In this document: positions 53,983-63,169 of the stretch, piece after piece | Layout of the letters: the number at the start of each line of letters is the position of its first letter | How positions within the stretch are numbered: the stretch's first letter is position 1 | Origin: Akkermansiaceae bacterium | Lineage (GTDB): Bacteria > Verrucomicrobiota > Verrucomicrobiia > Verrucomicrobiales > Akkermansiaceae | Assembly: GCA_019634595.1 (NCBI GenBank) | Contig: JAHCBC010000003.1 | Span: 248,001 to 312,000 of the forward strand | Direction of reading: 5' to 3' | DNA length: 64,000 nt | Notes under the pieces: model-generated | What the model was told of the DNA's origin: nothing | Database searches by the model: none | What the model saw: only the letters and a program-made list of their open reading frames with translations | Made by a program: the position numbers and the translations under genes

Positions 53983-55275
53983 TTACGTCGTCACCTCACG
54001 GTAAATATCGACCACCTTCGAGGCGGCGGCGTCCCACGTGGAGGCGGCGATGTCCTGCTTTGCCTGCTCCACCACGCGCTCCCTCATTTCATCGTCGGTG
54101 AGGAGGTCGTTGATGTGTTTCGCCATCAGCTCCACATCCCAGAAGTCAGCCACCAACGCGCCCTGGAGCACCTCCGCGACGCCGGATTGCTTCGAGATCA
54201 CCGCCGGGATGCCGAACTGCGCGGCCTCCAGCGCGGACAGCCCGAACGGCTCCGACACGGACGGCATGCAATAGACATCCGTCATGGACAACAGGTCGTT
54301 GACCTTCTCCTTGTTCAGGAATCCGGTGAAATGGAAATGCCCGCCGAGACCGCGGAACGCGCCGGTCTCGATCAGCGGCCTGAGCTTCTCCCCCGTGCCC
54401 GCGACCACGAAGCGGACGTCCCGGTTTTTCTCCAGCACCTTCGTCGCGATCTCCAGGAAGAACTCCGGTCCCTTCTGCGCCGTCAGCCGCCCCAGGAACA
54501 GGACCAGCTTCTCCGGGAACTTTTTCTTCGTGACGAAGACATCCACCGGATCCGCCCCGTTATGGACCGGCCGGACCTTCGCCGGATCGATGCCATAGTG
54601 CCCGACTACGATGTCTCCCGTATATCCGCTCACGGGGATGACGCGGTCCGCCTGCTCCATCCCGTATTTCTCGATGTCGTAGATCCACCCGCGCGCATCC
54701 GCACCGGCGCGGTCGTACTGGGACGCGTGGAGATGCACCACCAGCGGCTTTCCGGTGGCCTTCTTCACCTCCACCCCGGCCAGGAAGGTCATCCAGTCAT
54801 GCGCGTGGATGACGTCGAAGTCCTCCAGCAGCGCGAGCTTCGCCGCCACCTTGGAGAACTCCACCACCTTGTTGCCCAGGTCCGGCCCATACAGCTCACC
54901 GAGCTTGAATGAGTCGAGCTGATGACGCGTGGTCTCTGAAAACGTGATCTCCCCTTCCGGCGTGCGGTCGAGCACCGCAGTCGTCTGTTCCTCCGTCGAG
55001 TAGGGGTCCAGGAAGATCGGCACATTGCGCACCTGGGCGAAGCTCTCGTAGCGGTATTTCCCCTCCACCGTCTTGAGCTGGTCGATCGAAAGCTGGTTCA
55101 GACCCCGCAGATCGAAACCGTCGAAGGAGGCGTCCGGAGCGGCCTTCGGCACGATCACCGTCAGATCAACGTGCTTCGAAAGCGCCTTGGATAAACCCAG
55201 GCAGGCAACCCCGAGGCCGCCGTTGATCAGAGGTGGAAATTCCCAGCCGAGTTTGAGGACACGCAAACGCTTCAT
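53983..55275 (-). CDS. GT4/GT5-like glycosyltransferase, probable glycogen synthase
   Basis: 430 residues, GT-B fold. N-terminal acceptor-domain start LKLGWEFPPLINGGLGVACL (starch/glycogen-synthase-like KxGG variant as INGGLG), HAHDWMTFLAGV, VLFLGRLTAQKGPEFFLEIA and the donor site MPSVSEPFGLSALEAAQFGIP. Probably extends alpha-1,4-glucan from ADP- or UDP-glucose. Forms an operon with the GH57 gene. Confidence 0.85.
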   Translation of the reverse strand: MKRLRVLKLGWEFPPLINGGLGVACLGLSKALSKHVDLTVIVPKAAPDASFDGFDLRGLNQLSIDQLKTVEGKYRYESFAQVRNVPIFLDPYSTEEQTTAVLDRTPEGEITFSETTRHQLDSFKLGELYGPDLGNKVVEFSKVAAKLALLEDFDVIHAHDWMTFLAGVEVKKATGKPLVVHLHASQYDRAGADARGWIYDIEKYGMEQADRVIPVSGYTGDIVVGHYGIDPAKVRPVHNGADPVDVFVTKKKFPEKLVLFLGRLTAQKGPEFFLEIATKVLEKNRDVRFVVAGTGEKLRPLIETGAFRGLGGHFHFTGFLNKEKVNDLLSMTDVYCMPSVSEPFGLSALEAAQFGIPAVISKQSGVAEVLQGALVADFWDVELMAKHINDLLTDDEMRERVVEQAKQDIAASTWDAAASKVVDIYREVTT

Positions 55276-55473
55276 GTTCCGGAACCCGCCGTGGTGGCAA
55301 GTGGTTCAATGCGAATAACTCCACGGCGCGCTGCATCGGTAGCATACAACGGGCCAAGATCCAGCTTCGTTGGGAAACAACATTGATTCCTTATCATCCA
55401 CCACACACCGGGAGATCCGCCCGATCATATCACGCAATTCCGCTCACCCGCCGCGCAAAACGTAGATCCCAAC

Positions 55474-55547
55474 GGAGCGCGGACTTCAGTCCGCCTGGCT
55501 TCGCAAAGATCCGATTCTCCGGGGCGGGATGAATCCCGCGGTCCCAG
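55474..55547. repeat. REP-like palindrome, inverse copy of the 15646/52615 family
   Basis: Reads on the minus strand as CTGGGACCGCGGGATTCATC, then CCGCCCCGGAGAATC, and ends with a GACTGAAGTCCGCGCTCC hairpin. The stem GCGGGAT/ATCCCGC again shows matched changes relative to the copy at 15646. Confidence 0.78.
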
Positions 55548-55618
55548 TCATGCCAACGCGGCGTAGCGCAATGGCTGCGCCATTCGGATCGGGAGGGTGC
55601 GGCCGACGGTATTCTTTT

Positions 55619-55651
55619 GGCAGGGACGGTTTTCCAAACCGTCAGGCGGGG
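55619..55651. repeat. TCC-loop palindrome related to the 43638 element ends
   Basis: Framework GGCAGGGAC, 8-bp stem (GACGGTTT/AAACCGTC) with TCC loop, then GGCGGGG. The ends of the element at 43638 share the frame but have stem GACCGCAT/ATGCGGTC, so the arms changed together. Confidence 0.75.
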
Positions 55652-55854
55652 TGGATCTCCATCATCCCGCGATTCCGGTTTCCTGATGACCTCGCGCGGT
55701 TTGTTCCCCATGCGGCCCCGCAGGGAGGAAGGTGTGCTCTCCCCGCCGTCGTGGCGCAGCCACGCCGCTACGGTCATCATCCGGATGTGCTTCTCCGGCT
55801 CCCAAAGACAGCGAGCCGGATTCTCCGGGGCGGCCTGAAGTCCGCGCTCCATCC

Positions 55855-56832
55855 TCACTTCTTCGGCGCGGGGGCGGCTTTCGCCTTGGACTCGGTCAAC
55901 GTCGTCGCCGGCACCGGATCGGACTTTCCGGTGAAAGCATTCGCCTGCTCCTGCACCCAGGCGGCCTCGGGGAGCTGGCCTTCACCGACCACGAAGCGGA
56001 CCTTCAGGGTGAGCGGGGATTCCTTCTGCACGGCGGTTTTGTAAAACGCACCGAACCGGCCGTAGTCCCGGTAGGCGGAGAAGCGCGTGCCCGTGGGGTT
56101 CTCCGGATGATTCAGAAAGGCGACGTTGTAGGTCTTCCCGCGCAGGACGTAGGACTCCACCACCCACGGGTAGTCCAGGTCCTTCATCGGCACGGCGTCC
56201 GCCTTCGGGAAAAGGAAGCGCGTCTTCGCACGGTCCACCTCATTCGCCGGGCGGAACTGCAGGCCCGCGTGTTCCGGATCTCCCTCCAGTTTCGCCTCGC
56301 CAGCAACCGCCGTGAGCGTCGAGCTGAAATCCACCAGCAGGTAGGCGGGAGCCGCAGCCTTGCGGAACGTCATCGTGCGGCGCTCCTCCAGCAAGGTCGC
56401 ACCGGATTTCCCCTTCCACGTCACCAGCGAGGTGACGCTGGCGCCGGTGTCGTCCACCTTCTCGTCCACGAACTTCTGGTGCAGTTGTTCGCTGCCCTTC
56501 ATGTGCCACAGGTCGTCCGCCTTTCCATCGACCGTCAGCTTGTTCCAGCCGATGAAGATGCCACGGTGGTGGGGAAGCTCACCGCCCGGTCCCTTTGTGA
56601 TCGTCTCCTTCCCCTCCGCGTCGAACACATGGAGGTAGGTCTTCGCCGTGTCGAAATCGACGTTCTTCGACGACTTGTCCCGGCCATACATGTAGCGGCC
56701 CACCAGTCGGCCATCCTCCAGGATATCCAGATGGCCCTCCGCCGGAGAGTCCTTCACGGAAAATGCGGCGGCAGCGGGGCAGACCATTGCCGCGCACGCG
56801 GCGGCCAGGCAGAGGAGGCTATGGGTTTTCAT
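55855..56832 (-). CDS. Secreted DUF6807 (PmoA-like) protein, copy 2
   Basis: 325 residues from ATG 56832 (signal peptide MKTHSLLCLAAACAAMVCPAAAA). DUF6807 signatures: GGELPHHRGIFIGWNKLTVD, HAGLQFRPANEV and AFLNHPENPTGTRFSAYRDYG. Shares family with the gene at 51394 but is clearly divergent (late split or separate gain). Tail is Ala/Lys-rich. Role unknown; probably periplasmic. Confidence 0.8.
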   Translation of the reverse strand: MKTHSLLCLAAACAAMVCPAAAAFSVKDSPAEGHLDILEDGRLVGRYMYGRDKSSKNVDFDTAKTYLHVFDAEGKETITKGPGGELPHHRGIFIGWNKLTVDGKADDLWHMKGSEQLHQKFVDEKVDDTGASVTSLVTWKGKSGATLLEERRTMTFRKAAAPAYLLVDFSSTLTAVAGEAKLEGDPEHAGLQFRPANEVDRAKTRFLFPKADAVPMKDLDYPWVVESYVLRGKTYNVAFLNHPENPTGTRFSAYRDYGRFGAFYKTAVQKESPLTLKVRFVVGEGQLPEAAWVQEQANAFTGKSDPVPATTLTESKAKAAPAPKK

Positions 56833-56864
56833 CGTGCCCACATACCCCCTTCCGCCGCCGGATC

Positions 56865-59177
56865 TTACGGATTCGCCACCTTCAGCCGGAAGAACTTCCG
56901 TTCCTCCGTCCCCACCGGCACGCGGAACGACTTCGCATCCCCCACGCTCAGGTCCTCCGCAGGATGCCAGTCGTCCCCACCCATCGTCTCCGACCACTCC
57001 GCGGAGTAGGTGATGCCGGTGACAGCAGCCGGTTTCGTGAAACTGATGCCGTAGGCGGACCCGGCTGCCTGCCATGAAGGATAGGCCGGCAGACCTGCGG
57101 TTTTGGGATCGGAAGCGAAGGCGTACTCCACCAGATTCCGGTGGCCGTCCCTGTCGAAGTCCTGGGAATCCGCGCCGCTCCCCTCGTTCAGGGGTGCACC
57201 GAAGTTGGCGGTCCGCCACTCCTCCACGGCGGTGGGGCCACGGCCGAACAGCTTGCTCTCCCGGATCAGGCCGAAGCCCCGGCTGGAAAGGACGCTGCCA
57301 CCACTGGCACGCACGAAGCCATGGGAAGGCAGGGACACCGGACCGAGAATCCAACTGTCCCCGGACCGTTCAGGGGAACCCAGCACCGTCCAGCTATGGC
57401 CGCTGTCGGTGGAAACCGAAAATGTAACCGCAGAGAGAGCGGGAGCGGATCCACTACGCCTCCACCGCAACGTGTTGCCTCCCTCGATGCCGAACTCCGC
57501 GACGCACGACCGGTTCCGGAGCTTCGCGAACCCCCTCCGGCTCTCGCTGCCGATCGACTGAAATTGTCCCGCTACGAAAACCGATCCATCCGCAGCCAGT
57601 GACATTCCCGTGATCACGTTGCCGCTGCCAGCAGGAGCGAAGCCCCGGTCCAGGGTGCCATCCGGATTCAGCCTGGCCACACAGGGACGGGCCGCTCCGT
57701 CAATGCTGATGAATGTGCCGCTGATGATGACGCCGCCGTCTTCCTGCACCGCGACGCAGGACACGGCCTCACTTGCCGCAAAGGCGGCACCTGCGAAACC
57801 GGAATCGAGGGTGCCATCCGCATTCAACCGCGCCACCCGTTTCCGCGCCACACCGCCCACCACGTCGAAGTGGCCGCCGACGATGATCTTTCCGTCATTC
57901 TGGATGGCGATGGCCGTGACGGATGCCACATCCGCCGTGAAGGTGGAATCCAGAGTCCCGTCCGCGTTGTAACGCCTGACCCGGTCGGTGTTCGCTACGA
58001 TTTTCCCGTCATCCTGCACCGCGAAACTGTTGAACGGACTGCTCACGGGAGTTTCCGTGAAAGTCCCGTCGATGGAGCCATCGACATTCAGTCTGCGGAG
58101 CATCCCCGGGTTGATGAGGACTTTCCCATCCGGCAGCGACACGACACGCAAACCGTGGCTGAAGCCGGAGATGGGGGCAAACGAGGAGTCCAATGAACCA
58201 TCCACATTCAGACGCGCCAGACCCGGCATGGGGATGCCGTTGACCGTCTCGAAATAGCCGCAGATGAGGATTCTGCCAGACGGATCGACTGCGACGGAGT
58301 CCGCGACGTCATCCAAGGAGCAGAGGAAACTGGGATCGACAGAGCCATCCGCATTCAACCGGACGATCCGCTCCCTACGATGAACACCTACCATGCTGAA
58401 TCTCCCGGTCACGATCACTTTTCCATCCCCCTGGATTGCAACCGTTCCCCCGCTGCCATCCAGCCTCGCGTCGAAATCCGCGAACGCGGTTCCCATTGCC
58501 ATGGAAAGCGTCATGGTGGAGATCCGGGCCGGAGGTGGCCCTTGCTGGAAGGAGGCACGGTAGGGGAAAAGCGCTCCCTGATAATTGCCATATACAATCC
58601 CCCCAGCACTGACATTCGTGCTGAATTCCGGCGACATTTGGTAAGTGATGGCCTGATCCGTCGGCAGAAAGTTCAGCGTCATGATGCCAAAGTCATAGAC
58701 CCGGCCGGAAGGCCCCGGACCCACGCTCTGTATCCCCGAAGGATCGTTCACAATCGGTGAGAACGTCATGCTGCCGGTGCCGCTGAGATCCAGCGTAGTC
58801 TCTTGGACGCTGGGAGCGGATGAGGAAATCCGCAGGACCGCCTGCCGGGATCCGAGTTCCTGCGGGGCGAACCTGATCCGCGCGGTCACAGACGAAGACG
58901 CGGGAATGGTTGTCGCGGAAAGGTTGGTGACGGAGAAATCCACCGCTGCCGTGCCCTCCGCTGTCGCGGACAGTCCTCCAACCGCCACAGTGCCGGTATT
59001 CTCGATGCGGATGTCGATGAACCTGGGATCGATGATGGCGGTCTCTCCCGCAGCCCATGAGGTCACCACATCTCCTGCGCTATTCTTCACCACCAGGTCA
59101 GCCATGCTGACGGGGGCCACAGCGATGACCGCAGAGGCCAAGACGAACAATGGAAACCAATGGGATCGAAAAGTCAT
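56865..59177 (-). CDS. Secreted delta-60-repeat protein A
   Basis: 770 residues. Signal peptide (VLASAVIAVAPVSMA); residues ~30-135 form an ASH-like/choice-of-anchor D domain (IDIRIENTGTVAVGG). Residues ~240-560 hold about seven delta-60 beta-propeller repeats with the motif RLNADGTLDSGF and DGKIIVGG. The C-terminus has a DFDRDGHRNLVEYAF calcium-type motif and the ending RKFFRLKVANP seen in exported verrucomicrobial proteins. It is a tandem paralogue of the next gene. Confidence 0.85.
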   Translation of the reverse strand: MTFRSHWFPLFVLASAVIAVAPVSMADLVVKNSAGDVVTSWAAGETAIIDPRFIDIRIENTGTVAVGGLSATAEGTAAVDFSVTNLSATTIPASSSVTARIRFAPQELGSRQAVLRISSSAPSVQETTLDLSGTGSMTFSPIVNDPSGIQSVGPGPSGRVYDFGIMTLNFLPTDQAITYQMSPEFSTNVSAGGIVYGNYQGALFPYRASFQQGPPPARISTMTLSMAMGTAFADFDARLDGSGGTVAIQGDGKVIVTGRFSMVGVHRRERIVRLNADGSVDPSFLCSLDDVADSVAVDPSGRILICGYFETVNGIPMPGLARLNVDGSLDSSFAPISGFSHGLRVVSLPDGKVLINPGMLRRLNVDGSIDGTFTETPVSSPFNSFAVQDDGKIVANTDRVRRYNADGTLDSTFTADVASVTAIAIQNDGKIIVGGHFDVVGGVARKRVARLNADGTLDSGFAGAAFAASEAVSCVAVQEDGGVIISGTFISIDGAARPCVARLNPDGTLDRGFAPAGSGNVITGMSLAADGSVFVAGQFQSIGSESRRGFAKLRNRSCVAEFGIEGGNTLRWRRSGSAPALSAVTFSVSTDSGHSWTVLGSPERSGDSWILGPVSLPSHGFVRASGGSVLSSRGFGLIRESKLFGRGPTAVEEWRTANFGAPLNEGSGADSQDFDRDGHRNLVEYAFASDPKTAGLPAYPSWQAAGSAYGISFTKPAAVTGITYSAEWSETMGGDDWHPAEDLSVGDAKSFRVPVGTEERKFFRLKVANP

Positions 59178-59230
59178 AACTGGAACGGCGAGCGTCGATC
59201 CATGTCACATATCATCCGTGCAGCCCACAT

Positions 59231-59278
59231 AAAAAGGCCGGTTCACGGGAACTCCACGGAGTTTCCCACGAACCGGCC
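59231..59278 (-). terminator. Decayed copy of the sucD terminator
   Basis: Imperfect hairpin with an outer GGCCGGTT/AACCGGCC stem and a following A-run on the plus strand (T-run on the minus strand). It occupies the same place relative to the sucD-tail copy as the real sucD terminator does to sucD, so it is its duplicate. Confidence 0.6.
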
Positions 59279-59302
59279 GCAAACCTTGCGCTATGGAAAA
59301 AC

Positions 59303-59353
59303 TTACTTGCCCCAACGCTCGAGCAGCGTGCTGGCCATCACGCTCGGCGTTTC
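59303..59353 (-). pseudogene. Duplicated 3' end of sucD (17 codons)
   Basis: The minus strand encodes [16 protein letters not shown] plus a stop, identical to the SucD C-terminus; 49 of 51 bases match 61811-61861. It starts 8 bases from the end of delta-60 gene B. A remnant of a tandem duplication that included the sucD tail, terminator and a delta-60 gene. Confidence 0.9.
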
Positions 59354-59360
59354 AACATCA

Positions 59361-61706
59361 TCACGGATTCTCCACCCTCAGCCGGAAAAATTTCCGATCC
59401 TCCGGCCCGAAAGGAATCCGGAAGATATTCCGGGTCCCATCACCGACAGTCTCCCCGGGATGCCAGTCGTCCGCGCGCATGGTTTCCGACCACTCCGGGT
59501 GATAGGTGATGCCCCCAACGGTCAGGTATTTCGGAAAGATGAGCTCATAGCCATCCTCTGTCTTCTGCCAGACCGGGAACAGGTGCGCGTCCGGCAGCTT
59601 GGGATTCAGGGCAAAGGCATACTCGAGGAGGTTGCTGATGCCATCCCGATCATGATCGAAACCATCCGCACTCACTCCCTCGTTCAGGGGTGATCCGAGC
59701 TGCACCTGCCTCCACGTTTCCAGAGCCGTCAGATTCCGCCCGTGGATGATCGTCTCCCGGATCGCAGCGTAGCCCCGGTTTGAAGCAAGCCCCACTCCCC
59801 TCGCCCGGAGAAATCCAGTTCCGGGAGAAAGACCGCCATCCAGAACCCATCCATCCGCAACACGGCTTCCTTCTCCCAGTCTGCTCCACGTCACTCCCCC
59901 ATCGGCGGAGTTTTCAAATACCACCGCCTGCAGCTCGGGAACCGCTCCAGTCCGGGTCCATTTCAGGCCCCCACTTCCCGCAGGGAGGAGGTCCGAAACC
60001 CCGGGATGATTGCGGAGCTTGAGGAGTCCATTACCAGGTCCAAATGACCCGTTGACGAACACGGAACCGTCGGCACCCATGGAGAGACCAGTCACCTGGA
60101 GATGCATCGTAGGTGCGGCGAATGTCACATCATCCGCTCCATCAGCCTCCATACGGGTGAGGCGCGATGAGCCCCAACGGAGGTCATTGCTGGCAGTACC
60201 ACCTATCAGAATCCTGCCATCGGCTTGGAGAAGAATGCAGTGTATCCAAACCAAACCAAGCGGACCGGGCACGAAAGCCTCATCCAGCGAACCGTCCGGA
60301 TGTAATCTTGCCACTCCCTTGGCTTGCGCTCGTCCGTTCACCAAGTTGAACCCACCGGCAATCAGCAGCTTCCCGTCCGGCTGGACGATGATCGCCGAAA
60401 CATTCGCGTTGGTGCTTCCTTGAAAACCGGTGTCCAGAGAGCCATCCGGGTGGAGACGGCACAGGTAACGCGCGGTGTCCCCAATCGTCATGACGCCGCC
60501 GACCAAAACTCCACCGTCCGCTTCCTCCGCCAAGCTGTAGATGGCAGTCGAACTGGTGATACCGGCATCGAACGAATGGTCCACCGATCCGTCCGGATGC
60601 AGCAGGAGAAGCCCGGAACCGTTGCCTCCGGATACAGGGGAAGGCCCCCCGGCGAGGATTTTCCCATCCTTCATGCCCAGGACCCGGGCCACTTGAACAT
60701 CCACGGGAGGAACGAACCCCTCATCCAGCGAACCGTCCGGATGGAGGCGCGCCAAGCCTGACCTGACCACCCCGTTCACCTTGGAAAATGGCCCCGCCAT
60801 CAGAATTTTTCCGTCCTCCTGGAGAAAAACGCAGGCGGCAATCCCATCTGCAGCGGCCACAAATGTCGTGTCGATGGACCCATCCGGATGCAATCGGGCG
60901 ATCCGTTGGTTTCCCGTTCCGCCCGGATTCAGGAAGCCTCCGGTTACAATCAACCTGCCGTCAGGTTGGACAGCCACTGTCCCTCCCCCGGTGTTGAGCG
61001 GATGATTGAAGGAGGTATCCTGCTGACCCGTCACGGAGGATAACGCAAGCACCCAAGTGTACCTGCCCGATAAATGCTGGCGGTAAGCCAGCTCATAAAG
61101 GTAGATTCTGTCCTGGTACCTCACCCTGACCGGATCAAAGTGGTTGGTGAACATCCCGCTGAAAATCCTGGCGATCAGAAGATCCCTGTGCGGGTCGGGA
61201 GGGAAATTGATGGTCACCTTACCTATCGAATAGCCCTGTGCGTTGAAGCTGACATGGACGGCTTCACTGTCAGGATACACGAAAATGGGTTCAAAAACCG
61301 TACTACCCGTACCCGCAAGATCCAGGAACACATTGGTGGAACCAGGATCGGAAGATCCCACGGAAAGCCGTGCCATCCTCAAGCCGAGAGCCTGCGGTTT
61401 GAAATACACATACGCGGTCACTGATGCCTTCGCCGGGATGGAGGTCCCATAGATACCTCCGATGCTGAAGTCCCCCGCCGCCGGTCCGGTGAACGAAACA
61501 AGATTTCCCACGGGGGTCGTGCCGGTATTCTCAATACGTATTTCGATGGACCGGGGATCGTCCTTGATGGTCGATCCCGCATCCAAGGAGGTGATCACCT
61601 CCCCCGCCGTGTTCCTGATCACCAGATCCGCCATGCTGGCGGGTGCCAGCAAGATGGCCGCAACGGCGATGACAAACAATGGCAGCCAACGGGAGGGGGA
61701 AATCAT
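59361..61706 (-). CDS. Secreted delta-60-repeat protein B
   Basis: 781 residues, paralogue of protein A with the same order: signal peptide (VAAILLAPASMA), ASH-like domain (IEIRIENTGTTPVGN), about eight delta-60 repeats (ARLHPDGSIDTTF, QEDGKILMAGPF), a calcium-type DHDRDGISNLLEYAF motif and end RKFFRLRVENP. Well diverged from A, so the duplication is not recent, or one copy evolves fast. Upstream is the sucD gene with its terminator between. Confidence 0.85.
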   Translation of the reverse strand: MISPSRWLPLFVIAVAAILLAPASMADLVIRNTAGEVITSLDAGSTIKDDPRSIEIRIENTGTTPVGNLVSFTGPAAGDFSIGGIYGTSIPAKASVTAYVYFKPQALGLRMARLSVGSSDPGSTNVFLDLAGTGSTVFEPIFVYPDSEAVHVSFNAQGYSIGKVTINFPPDPHRDLLIARIFSGMFTNHFDPVRVRYQDRIYLYELAYRQHLSGRYTWVLALSSVTGQQDTSFNHPLNTGGGTVAVQPDGRLIVTGGFLNPGGTGNQRIARLHPDGSIDTTFVAAADGIAACVFLQEDGKILMAGPFSKVNGVVRSGLARLHPDGSLDEGFVPPVDVQVARVLGMKDGKILAGGPSPVSGGNGSGLLLLHPDGSVDHSFDAGITSSTAIYSLAEEADGGVLVGGVMTIGDTARYLCRLHPDGSLDTGFQGSTNANVSAIIVQPDGKLLIAGGFNLVNGRAQAKGVARLHPDGSLDEAFVPGPLGLVWIHCILLQADGRILIGGTASNDLRWGSSRLTRMEADGADDVTFAAPTMHLQVTGLSMGADGSVFVNGSFGPGNGLLKLRNHPGVSDLLPAGSGGLKWTRTGAVPELQAVVFENSADGGVTWSRLGEGSRVADGWVLDGGLSPGTGFLRARGVGLASNRGYAAIRETIIHGRNLTALETWRQVQLGSPLNEGVSADGFDHDRDGISNLLEYAFALNPKLPDAHLFPVWQKTEDGYELIFPKYLTVGGITYHPEWSETMRADDWHPGETVGDGTRNIFRIPFGPEDRKFFRLRVENP

Positions 61707-61750
61707 AACCGACGTCGATCAATCTCACATCCCATCCGTTCAGCCCACTT

Positions 61751-61783
61751 AAAAAAAGACCGGTCCACGTTTCCATGGACCGG
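61751..61783 (-). terminator. sucD: Rho-independent terminator after sucD
   Basis: 8-bp perfect stem CCGGTCCA/TGGACCGG, 8-base loop, then TTTTTTT on the minus strand (A-run 61751-61757 on plus). Ends the sucC-VOC-sucD transcript just before delta-60 gene B. Confidence 0.88.
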
Positions 61784-61810
61784 CCGGAAGTGATGTGCGT
61801 GATGCGGAAC

Positions 61811-62707
61811 TTACTTGCCCCAGCGCTCGAGCAGGGTGCTGGCCATCACGCTCGGCGTTTCCGCCACGGCGATGCCGCACTCGGCCAGGATGCGCTTCTT
61901 CGCCTGCGCGGTGTCCTCTTCACCACCGACGATGGCGCCGGCGTGGCCCATGCGGCGTCCGGGAGGTGCGGTCGCTCCGGCGATGAATCCGGCGATGGGC
62001 TTCTTGCAGTTGTCCTTCGCCCAGCGGGCGGCCTCGACCTCGGCGTTGCCGCCGATCTCACCGATGAGGATGATGGCCTCGGTCTCCGGGTCGTTGTTGA
62101 ACATTTCCAGCACGTCGAGGTGGGAGGTGCCGTTGATAGGGTCGCCGCCGATGCCGACGAGCGTGCTCTGGCCATAGCCGAGCTGGGTGAGCTGGAACAC
62201 GGCCTCATAGGTGAGGGTGCCGGAGCGGGAAACCACGCCGACGTTGCCGCGCTTGCAGATCTGGCTGGGGGTGATGCCGATGCGGCAGCCACCGTGGGAT
62301 TTCTCACCGTAGCCGGGGGTGACCAGGCCGGGGCAGTTCGGGCCGATGAGGCGGGACTTCGAGCCGCGCATGGCTTCCTTCACGCGCATCATGTCCATGA
62401 CCGGGATGCCCTCGGTGATGCAGACGATGAGGTCCACACCGGCGTCGTTCGCCTCCAGGATGGCGTCCGCGGCGAATGGCGGCGGGACGAAGATGGCGGA
62501 GGCGGTCGCTCCGGTTTCCTGCACGGCCTGGGAGACGGTGTCAAAGATCGGCACCACGTTCTCGAACTTCTGCCCGCCCTTGCCGGGGGTCACGCCCGCG
62601 ACCAGCTTCGTGCCATAGGCCAGGGAAAGTTGCGCGTGGCGGGCGCCGAAGCTGCCGGTGATGCCCTGGACCAGGACCTTGGTGTTTTCGTCGATGAGGA
62701 TGGACAT
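61811..62707 (-). CDS. sucD: Succinate-CoA ligase subunit alpha
   Basis: TCA-cycle enzyme half that forms or uses succinyl-CoA with nucleotide triphosphate. 298 residues. CoA-binding Rossmann start ([18 protein letters not shown]), phospho-His loop [12 protein letters not shown] and [12 protein letters not shown] are canonical. It is the last gene of a sucC-VOC-sucD operon, with a strong terminator after it and a copy of its tail elsewhere. Confidence 0.96.
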   Translation of the reverse strand: MSILIDENTKVLVQGITGSFGARHAQLSLAYGTKLVAGVTPGKGGQKFENVVPIFDTVSQAVQETGATASAIFVPPPFAADAILEANDAGVDLIVCITEGIPVMDMMRVKEAMRGSKSRLIGPNCPGLVTPGYGEKSHGGCRIGITPSQICKRGNVGVVSRSGTLTYEAVFQLTQLGYGQSTLVGIGGDPINGTSHLDVLEMFNNDPETEAIILIGEIGGNAEVEAARWAKDNCKKPIAGFIAGATAPPGRRMGHAGAIVGGEEDTAQAKKRILAECGIAVAETPSVMASTLLERWGK

Positions 62708-62738
62708 GGCGGGAGTGGGAGATGCGTGTTGGAAAGTT

Positions 62739-63140
62739 TCAGTGCGAACCCTCGGGATGGTTCGTCTTCTTCTGGTGGATGGCGATGGTGTTGCCGGACG
62801 GGTCCGAAATCAGGGCCATGCGGCAGATCGGGAAATCCTGGATGGGCATGGCGATCTTGACGCCCGCGGCTTCCATTTTCGAGACAGCGGCGTCGAGGTC
62901 TTCCACCTCGAAGCAGGCGCCGCCGCCATGCTCGCTGGGTTGCCACTGGTCGTTCGCCTTCGTGATGGCGAGCGTGCCGCCACCGGGCACGCTGTACTCC
63001 ACCCAGCCGACTTCGCCCTCGTGGTCGAAAACCATGCCTTCCGGCAGGCCGAGGATCTCACCGTAGAAGCGGCGGGACTCGGCGATGTCGTTCACCGAAT
63101 AACCAACGAATGCGAGTTCCTTGATGCCGATGCCTGACAT
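62739..63140 (-). CDS. VOC-family protein (glyoxalase/bleomycin-resistance fold)
   Basis: 133 residues. A single glyoxalase/VOC domain: [39 protein letters not shown] and [13 protein letters not shown], with potential metal ligands His/Glu. The gene lies between sucC and sucD, where most genomes have none. Substrate unknown; VOC enzymes include methylmalonyl-CoA epimerase, but this one lacks clear family-specific hallmarks. Confidence 0.8.
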   Translation of the reverse strand: MSGIGIKELAFVGYSVNDIAESRRFYGEILGLPEGMVFDHEGEVGWVEYSVPGGGTLAITKANDQWQPSEHGGGACFEVEDLDAAVSKMEAAGVKIAMPIQDFPICRMALISDPSGNTIAIHQKKTNHPEGSH

Positions 63141-63169
63141 GGTCGTGGTGGGGTGGAGGGTTCTGCGGA

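Larger units (their letters stand above)
55276..55854. other. 579-base intergenic stretch packed with short palindromes
   Basis: Holds the promoter region of the GT4 gene and at least five palindromic units: 55474-55547, a 6-bp stem at 55570-55584 (loop TGC), 55625-55643 (loop TCC), 55750-55764 (loop GCA), and a partial copy at 55813-55850. A 142-codon frame across it is repeat-encoded and not a gene. Confidence 0.75.

Noticed and set aside
55430..55858. 142-codon minus-strand frame
   Set aside because: Covers several REP-like palindromes; translated repeats such as WDRGIHPAPEN recur at 52.6 kb from another repeat copy.
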